A stretch of DNA of 64,000 nt from contig DDFF01000007.1 of assembly GCA_002337045.1 (NCBI GenBank), positions 248,001-312,000 of the forward strand. Direction: 5' to 3'. This DNA is from Bacteroidetes bacterium UBA1935. GTDB lineage: Bacteria; Bacteroidota; Bacteroidia; Chitinophagales; Chitinophagaceae. Below the pieces are notes generated by a model. It did not search any database. It was not told the DNA's origin and saw only the letters and a list, made by a program, of their open reading frames with translations. Shown here piece by piece: positions 59,363 to 64,000 of this stretch (the stretch's first letter is position 1; each line of letters begins with the position of its first letter). Both the position numbers and the translations under genes were made by a program.

Positions 59363-60049
59363 CTGATTAGCATGTATAGATGGCGCATTACTTTCCTTCA
59401 TTTTCTGGTAGCCCGCGTGTATCAGGCATATGCCAATAAACTCTGTAACATACAATACTTGTATATGCCCGAATTTTGAGGCTGCCCCACCAATACCGGG
59501 CAGCAATCCACCAATGGCTATTAATACATTACCCCAGAATTTGGTTTTGTCTATCACGGTTTTATAATACTGTATGGCAGAATAGATAGCTCCACCTACC
59601 AGAAATATAAACGCATAAATATTCAGAAACGGTGTGATGCCACGAATAAAAGTCCACTCAAGTAGCTTACCACCCAACCTGCCGTTAGTTTCGCTGATGG
59701 ATTTCAATGGCGATAGCATTACAGACACAGATGCTATCATCATAACTGCAAGCAGCACTGCTGATAATACGTGTGCCGTGCGCCTTTTCAGCAGCAGATA
59801 TACCGTGCCTTGTGCCAGCGGCGCAGCACCCATAATGGCACCCAGTATATACCACAACCTGAAATTCAGCGGATAGTATCCTATTAATGCATGTATGCTT
59901 TCTGTAATAGTGCCTGCACCATAAAAGAATATGCCAACCGTCCACCACAGTATGTGCAGCGATTGCGGATGCTTGCGCCAGTGCTGGTACAGCTCAACAA
60001 AAAAGAAAGCGCAGAATAATGCTGTAGCTATGGGGATATAATTAAACAA
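59357..60049 (-). CDS. Seven-helix membrane protein of unknown function
   Basis: A 230-residue protein with about seven hydrophobic helices (for example NYIPIATALFCAFFFVELYQ, ILWWTVGIFFYGAGTITESI, LWYILGAIMGAAPLAQGTVY, VLSAVLLAVMMIASVSVML, ILNIYAFIFLVGGAIYSAIQ-like, FWGNVLIAIGGLLPGIGGAA, VLYVTEFIGICLIHAGYQ). No family was recognised. It converges on ccmF; its stop codon lies inside the shared terminator. The arrangement resembles histidine-kinase sensor or lipid-binding seven-helix modules but with no signalling domain attached. Confidence 0.68.
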   Translation of the reverse strand: MFNYIPIATALFCAFFFVELYQHWRKHPQSLHILWWTVGIFFYGAGTITESIHALIGYYPLNFRLWYILGAIMGAAPLAQGTVYLLLKRRTAHVLSAVLLAVMMIASVSVMLSPLKSISETNGRLGGKLLEWTFIRGITPFLNIYAFIFLVGGAIYSAIQYYKTVIDKTKFWGNVLIAIGGLLPGIGGAASKFGHIQVLYVTEFIGICLIHAGYQKMKESNAPSIHANQQ

Positions 60050-60127
60050 TGCCTCAGTCTTCTATCATAAAGCTATGGATGAAATGCTATTGCTTCGCCG
60101 CAGCTATTGTCATTGTATTGTAAAGAG

Positions 60128-60151
60128 AAAGCCCGGCAATTGCCGGGCTTT
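60128..60151 (-). terminator. Palindromic terminator near 60140
   Basis: AAAGCCCGGC followed by AATT and GCCGGGCTTT is a perfect 24-base palindrome past the stop of the T9SS gene. The T tract on the minus strand is short (TTTCTCTTT). Confidence 0.75.
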
Positions 60152-60179
60152 GTTAGTATTATTAAGGTAGTTGCAATCC

Positions 60180-61190
60180 TTATTTTGTGACAACCATTCG
60201 TTTGGTTGCTGTTGTTTCGCCATCTACTATCAGCGAGTAAGTATACATGCCTGGGGCCAGTTTATCTCCGCTTATGCTGATGCTTCCCTTACCTTTTTCA
60301 GTAATGGCTTTTCTGTATAACTCTTTACCGGTAATATCATAAATAGCCACGAATGCATCCTGTTGCATATTTACAATATTATAAGCAATACTTGTTGCTG
60401 TACCAAAAGGATTAGGATTGTTCTGAGCCAGTGTATTTCGCAATGAGCTTTCTTCTAAACCTTCTACGGATGTAACACAATTATAGTCTAAACAAGATGA
60501 GTTATAATCGTTTACAATGATGCTACTCGGAGATGAAATTGTACCCACCAGGCTCAAACCTATCGGATTGGGGTTGGGGCTTGATATCTCTGTTACTTTT
60601 ATTTCTAAAGTATGCACACCTGTAGATAATGTTTTTGAGAATGCAGGTACCGTCCATTTATTCATATAGTTTGCAGCAGTAGTTGTAGCCGTTTGATTAT
60701 ATGCGGCTCCTGTTAACGGCACACCATCTACTGAAATAGATTGTATATAGTTATCATTCAGTATCTCCAGGTTAAAGTTCACAACGCCTGTACCGCATAT
60801 TTTGAAACTGCGCTTGAATGTAAGGTAGGTTCCGGCATTGGCATATATACCGGGGGCTGCATGGTTTGAGCTGTCGGAGAGCCACAAACCAGTTTGCGTT
60901 CCCCAATTAGAAAGATACGCGGTTATAGCCTGCATAGGCAAGCCTGTTGTACCGCCAAATACAGGCGAACGGTCTGATATTTGCCACAACGGGTCTCGCT
61001 GGCTATAAATTATTTGCTTTGCAGGCCATACTTTATCATTACCGGTACTGATATCATAACTTGAAACCAGACAATTATTGGTATTAGGCTGTGCCTTCAA
61101 ATCCGACAATCCATAAAGAAAAACAATACCAGACAGCAACATTACTTTGATATTGCTGAGGCGCTCGAAGTAGAATAAAGGTTTTCGCAT
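60180..61190 (-). CDS. T9SS surface protein, short member of the 60-63 kb paralogue pair
   Basis: A 336-residue exported protein: a signal peptide (ending near LKAQ), an N-terminal domain with DISTGNDKVWP, YLTFKRSFKICGTGVVNFNL, LEILNDNYIQSISVDGVPL and THTLEIKVTE-like segments, and a T9SS type A domain (NPNPFGTATSIAYNIVNMQQ to the end). The N-terminal domain is clearly homologous to that of the neighbour at 61431-62960; a galactose-binding-like or related beta sandwich is possible. This member lacks the neighbour's central part. Function unknown. Confidence 0.8.
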   Translation of the reverse strand: MRKPLFYFERLSNIKVMLLSGIVFLYGLSDLKAQPNTNNCLVSSYDISTGNDKVWPAKQIIYSQRDPLWQISDRSPVFGGTTGLPMQAITAYLSNWGTQTGLWLSDSSNHAAPGIYANAGTYLTFKRSFKICGTGVVNFNLEILNDNYIQSISVDGVPLTGAAYNQTATTTAANYMNKWTVPAFSKTLSTGVHTLEIKVTEISSPNPNPIGLSLVGTISSPSSIIVNDYNSSCLDYNCVTSVEGLEESSLRNTLAQNNPNPFGTATSIAYNIVNMQQDAFVAIYDITGKELYRKAITEKGKGSISISGDKLAPGMYTYSLIVDGETTATKRMVVTK

Positions 61191-61254
61191 ACGATAGATT
61201 TAGATGACTTAATGTGCTTTTAGGCACTTGTAATATATAAATAACGACAATATC

Positions 61255-61262
61255 CAAAAATA
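61255..61262 (-). promoter_or_regulatory. -7 box of the short T9SS paralogue
   Basis: TATTTTTG (minus strand), 27 bases downstream of the first base of the proximal 14-base direct repeat. No -33 element at the standard spacing. Confidence 0.6.
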
Positions 61263-61288
61263 CTATAGTCGCCACAAAATATCAGTAT

Positions 61289-61323
61289 TCATTATACGAA
61301 TGGTCGTTTTCATTATACGGATG
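61289..61323 (-). promoter_or_regulatory. Direct repeats (21 bp period) upstream of the short T9SS paralogue
   Basis: TCATTATACGAATG (61289-61302) and TCATTATACGGATG (61310-61323) differ at one base and repeat exactly 21 bp apart, on one face of the helix. They resemble LytTR response-regulator sites (two ~9-base direct repeats separated by 12-13 bases); read on the minus strand the core is ATTCGTAT. Confidence 0.72.
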
Positions 61324-61430
61324 ACAGGATTTACTCCATATTCAGATATAATCTCAATTGTACAAACAGTTGGGTATAGCAAAAATGGTCCGGCAAAACC
61401 GAACCATTTTACACAAATAATTCTTAATTA

Positions 61431-62960
61431 TTATTTTGTAACTACCATACGCTTAGTAGCCGTTTCTTTACCATCTACTATCAGCGAATACAGATACATA
61501 CCCGGTACCAACTTATCACCACTCAGTGTTATGCTGCCTTTACCCTTTTCTATAACCGCTTGTCTGAAAAGCTCTTTGCCATTTAAATCATACACTGCTA
61601 TGAAAGCACCTTGTTGCATGTTTACAATATTGTACCCAATGCTTGATTCTTTACCAAACGGGTTCGGACTGTTTTGGTATAATTCATTCTCTACTTGAGT
61701 ATTGTATTTGTCAATACTTCCTGCTGCTAATGTCTGGCGTAGTTCAGCTAATTGCATTTTAAGTTCACGGATTTCTTCTTTCATATTCATCACTTCTGGT
61801 GCAACAGGAGACTCCTGACCTACTGGAACATGGCTGTTGTAAACATATCCGTCTTTGTCAATTACAAGTACGCTACCTTCTCCTGGTTCCAAGTCTTCAA
61901 AACGTATATCTGACGGCAATCCTGGCAGGCTTTCTGGATTATTACCATTTTTACAATTTACATGCAAACGTGCAGACGGTACAGTTGTATTCCATCCAAG
62001 GAAACCGCCAGTCGTAGCATTACCACCTTTAATCACACCACGATCAGGAATACCGGCAGTACCTTTGTTAGTAACAACACGTACATCATTATCTGTAAGG
62101 GTACCAAAAAGGTTTTTGTTGCCGTTAATATTATTCCCTTCTACCTTCCAATAGCATTTATCAGAACAAGTTTCAGAGACATTATCACAATCTTCACATG
62201 CATCTGTTACAATACTGGCAATACCGCTATTTGTACTAATTGAGCCGACTAAATACACAGCATGCGGATTCGCTTTTATTGCATAGTAATTATTGTAAGT
62301 GACTTCGATATAGTGAGTACCGGCTGGCACTAGCGGTGTAACTGCATTTACCAATGGAGTTACAGTACTGAAATTGGTAGATAGATTACTTATTGTTTCA
62401 GAAAATAAAGAACCTACCCCATCCAACGAAATATTACTGATATAGTTATCCCTCGCACCATCTATCTTGATATATAGCTCTTCTTCCTTGCATAACTTAA
62501 AATAACGCCTTAGAGTAACTGCGTAAGTACCTGTAGATACCTGTGTTTCATACCAAGTGGAAGCAGGCGATGGAGGAGGGCCCGGATTATAAAAACTTAT
62601 CCACCCATTAGTTACCGTTGCTGGCGGCGTTGCTGTTGGAACAAACCACGGGGGATTAGCAGTAACCGCCTTTGCGGGAAACGGCGTTGCAGGTAACGGT
62701 ATTCTTGGTGGGGTATTGAAATAATTTCTGATATCTGTTGTAATATTTTGTACAATCCACTTAGGATCATCAGCACCAACTGCCACTGCAGTAGGTGTAC
62801 CACTTGTTGCATCCATACCTGTACTGATATTAAGGCTTGCAGTAGTACATTGGGCAAAAGACTGAAAGGAGAAAGCAGCCGTGAGCATTGTAACTGCAGC
62901 AACTTTTTTGCCATGGAACAACATCTGTGCTGCCCCATTGAATAAATTTGTCAATTTCAT
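61431..62960 (-). CDS. T9SS surface protein with tail-fibre-like middle and coiled coil
   Basis: A 509-residue exported protein, paralogue of the gene at 60180-61190. Order: signal peptide (to about QSFAQ), homologous N-terminal domain (SLNISTGMDATSGTPTAVAV, RRYFKLCKEEELYIKIDGAR, DNYISNISLDGVGSL), a Gly/Asn-rich segment typical of phage tail-fibre-like proteins (NNINGNKNLFGTLTDNDVRV, GGFLGWNTTVPSARLHVNC), a coiled coil (EVMNMKEEIRELKMQLAELR), and a T9SS type A domain (NSPNPFGKESSIGYNIVNMQ to the end). The coiled coil suggests a trimer. It is preceded by direct repeats like those of its paralogue. Confidence 0.82.
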   Translation of the reverse strand: MKLTNLFNGAAQMLFHGKKVAAVTMLTAAFSFQSFAQCTTASLNISTGMDATSGTPTAVAVGADDPKWIVQNITTDIRNYFNTPPRIPLPATPFPAKAVTANPPWFVPTATPPATVTNGWISFYNPGPPPSPASTWYETQVSTGTYAVTLRRYFKLCKEEELYIKIDGARDNYISNISLDGVGSLFSETISNLSTNFSTVTPLVNAVTPLVPAGTHYIEVTYNNYYAIKANPHAVYLVGSISTNSGIASIVTDACEDCDNVSETCSDKCYWKVEGNNINGNKNLFGTLTDNDVRVVTNKGTAGIPDRGVIKGGNATTGGFLGWNTTVPSARLHVNCKNGNNPESLPGLPSDIRFEDLEPGEGSVLVIDKDGYVYNSHVPVGQESPVAPEVMNMKEEIRELKMQLAELRQTLAAGSIDKYNTQVENELYQNSPNPFGKESSIGYNIVNMQQGAFIAVYDLNGKELFRQAVIEKGKGSITLSGDKLVPGMYLYSLIVDGKETATKRMVVTK

Positions 62961-63043
62961 GATTTAAGTTTTAAAGAGTTAATATTCATGACAACAAAAA
63001 ATTGTAACCTATGTCGTCATTTTTTTCATTGTTAACAACACAG

Positions 63044-63051
63044 TAAAGATG
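63044..63051 (-). promoter_or_regulatory. Possible -7 box of the long T9SS paralogue
   Basis: CATCTTTA (minus strand) is a weak TAnnTTTG match, but it stands at exactly the same distance (27 bases) from the proximal repeat as the -7 box of the short paralogue. Confidence 0.35.
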
Positions 63052-63077
63052 CAATCATAAATAACACAAACAATCCC

Positions 63078-63133
63078 CCATCATACCAACAAGTGTTTTC
63101 ATCATACGAATGAACAATATCATTACACGAATA
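63078..63133 (-). promoter_or_regulatory. Three direct repeats (21 bp period) upstream of the long T9SS paralogue
   Basis: TCATCATACGAATG (63099-63112) and TCATTACACGAATA (63120-63133) are spaced 21 bp; a degenerate third copy with 10 of 14 matches lies at 63078-63091, again 21 bp away. The unit is the same as upstream of the short paralogue. Confidence 0.68.
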
Positions 63134-63162
63134 GTAAAACAACACATAAACATAAAATTTTG

Positions 63163-63170
63163 TATTTTTG
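63163..63170 (+). promoter_or_regulatory. -7 box of the terminase-like gene
   Basis: TATTTTTG matches TAnnTTTG and lies 23 bases before the ATG at 63193. Confidence 0.55.
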
Positions 63171-63192
63171 CTATAGTAAATCCTCTTAACCC

Positions 63193-64000
63193 ATGAAACC
63201 ACAACATGAAATATTCGTCCGCGAAATGATTCGCCACGGCAACAAAACACAAGCCTACCTTGCCGCCTACCCCGATGCCACTGGCGAAGCCCTGCGCACA
63301 GCTGCCACCCGATTACTGAACAAACCACATATTCAGCAAACTATCAATAGCATATTGCAGCCAATACGCGAAAAAGCTGAAGCAGAGTTGGAAGCAACGG
63401 CCACACAGCGCATCAAAGAAGAAATATGCACGCTGCAACAAAGACGAGAGGCATTGGCTAAAATCATATTGGGTAAGATGCAGGTAAAGAAACACATCCG
63501 CCTGAAGGACACTATTCAGGAAGTGTACGATGATGTAAGCCCCACAGCCATCATCCGCGCCATAGACCTCGATAGCAAACTTGCAGCCAATAAATACAAA
63601 GAGAAAATTCAACCTGCAGAACAACCTCTACAAGCAATACAACCCACCACCCAAAAGCCACCTGTTAATGTGGTAACTACAAAACCTGTGCAAACCGAAC
63701 CCCAAACACCCGACTCTCAACAAGTATATTATCGTGGCGAGCCGGGTTATGAAGAAGCTTATCAGCGGGATGTGGATGCTTTCTTTAAAATGTTCCCACA
63801 CCTGCCTACAGATTATCTTACAAATCCGAAATACAATGAGGGTATGCTTACAGACCAATTGCCCGAAATGTTACAAACACCTCCACCAGAAAATTCTGTA
63901 ACCGTTTGTAACCAAACCGAGCCCGAAACTGAGCAGGATGCCGAAACCACCCGCCGCTGGCAAACCTATCTCCGCCTCGACCCGCAGCTTTCGCAGCTAC
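63193..64000 (+). CDS. Terminase small subunit-like protein (truncated by the window edge)
   Basis: An open frame of 269 codons without stop runs to the window end. The first ~55 residues, with KPQHEIFVREMIRHGNKTQA, then YLAAYPDATGEALRTAATRL and LNKPHIQQTINSI, match the helix-turn-helix DNA-binding domain of phage terminase small subunits (Terminase_2). A charged alpha-helical region (about 56-140) and a long Pro/Gln/Thr-rich linker follow, unusual for terminases, which are mostly under 200 residues. It is the only phage-like gene visible: either the start of a prophage packaging region beyond the window or a domesticated DNA-binding protein. It diverges from the T9SS gene, sharing the repeat-bearing intergenic region. 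Confidence 0.72.
   Translation, partial: MKPQHEIFVREMIRHGNKTQAYLAAYPDATGEALRTAATRLLNKPHIQQTINSILQPIREKAEAELEATATQRIKEEICTLQQRREALAKIILGKMQVKKHIRLKDTIQEVYDDVSPTAIIRAIDLDSKLAANKYKEKIQPAEQPLQAIQPTTQKPPVNVVTTKPVQTEPQTPDSQQVYYRGEPGYEEAYQRDVDAFFKMFPHLPTDYLTNPKYNEGMLTDQLPEMLQTPPPENSVTVCNQTEPETEQDAETTRRWQTYLRLDPQLSQL

Noticed and set aside
63032..63328. A 98-codon minus-strand ORF over the right-hand intergenic region
   Set aside because: It overlaps the terminase-like gene start and the direct repeats and has no protein-like features.

Overview
The window is chromosomal DNA of a Bacteroidota bacterium, most likely of the Chitinophagaceae or a close relative. Evidence: about ten secreted proteins end in type IX secretion (T9SS) type A sorting domains; there is an exbB-exbD-exbD-tonB operon; many genes are preceded by the Bacteroidota promoter form TTTG-N19-20-TAnnTTTG rather than a sigma70-type promoter; Shine-Dalgarno sequences are mostly absent; a 38-residue ribosomal protein THX is present. 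No rRNA, tRNA, CRISPR array or insertion sequence was recognised.

Layout. 1-2773: end of a surface-polysaccharide cluster (asparagine synthetase C-terminus, GT4 glycosyltransferase, sugar-nucleotide epimerase). 2884-8146: thx and HU, a small operon (ABC permease, rsgA, DUF4286), and a T9SS protein. 8172-14297: an isolated atpG, a reprolysin-like metalloprotease, a META lipoprotein, another T9SS protein and an ALDH7-type dehydrogenase. 14326-22444: CDP-sugar genes (rfbC-like, rfbG, rfbF) around a class V aminotransferase, then the operon dut-nucleotidyltransferase-TPR-DUF4292. 22643-31361: GH3 family protein, GH20 hexosaminidase lipoprotein, and the operon ompH-like/APC permease/heptose kinase/recQ. 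31516-34588: TonB energizing operon. 34958-42752: ppa, UMF1-type MFS, MBL hydrolase, FkbM methyltransferase, a small protein, a TolB-like protein, crcB, mgtC and odhB. 42919-47129: three tandem paralogous T9SS proteins. 47204-56157: RsmB-type methyltransferase, subtilase, lipoprotein, Ig-repeat T9SS protein, then arginase/TSUP/asnS. 56360-59306: ccmE-ccmF. 59357-64000: a membrane protein, two paralogous T9SS proteins, and at the right edge an open frame resembling a phage terminase small subunit.

The most interesting signals are regulatory. Each of the three tandem T9SS paralogues carries a TTGAC-N4-GTCAA-like palindrome centred exactly 29 bp before a conserved TACATTAG-like -7 box. This is the class II activator position (about -41) of CRP/FNR family regulators, and no -33 element is recognisable. 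Separately, the two paralogous T9SS genes at 60180-62960 are preceded by direct repeats of TCATTATACGAATG with an exact 21 bp period, resembling LytTR response-regulator sites. Other points are a CcmE with a C-x3-Y haem motif instead of H-x3-Y, a terminator encoded inside the convergent rfbG gene, an ALDH promoter inside the end of rfbC, and a dispersed TCAACTAATCAAC intergenic repeat.
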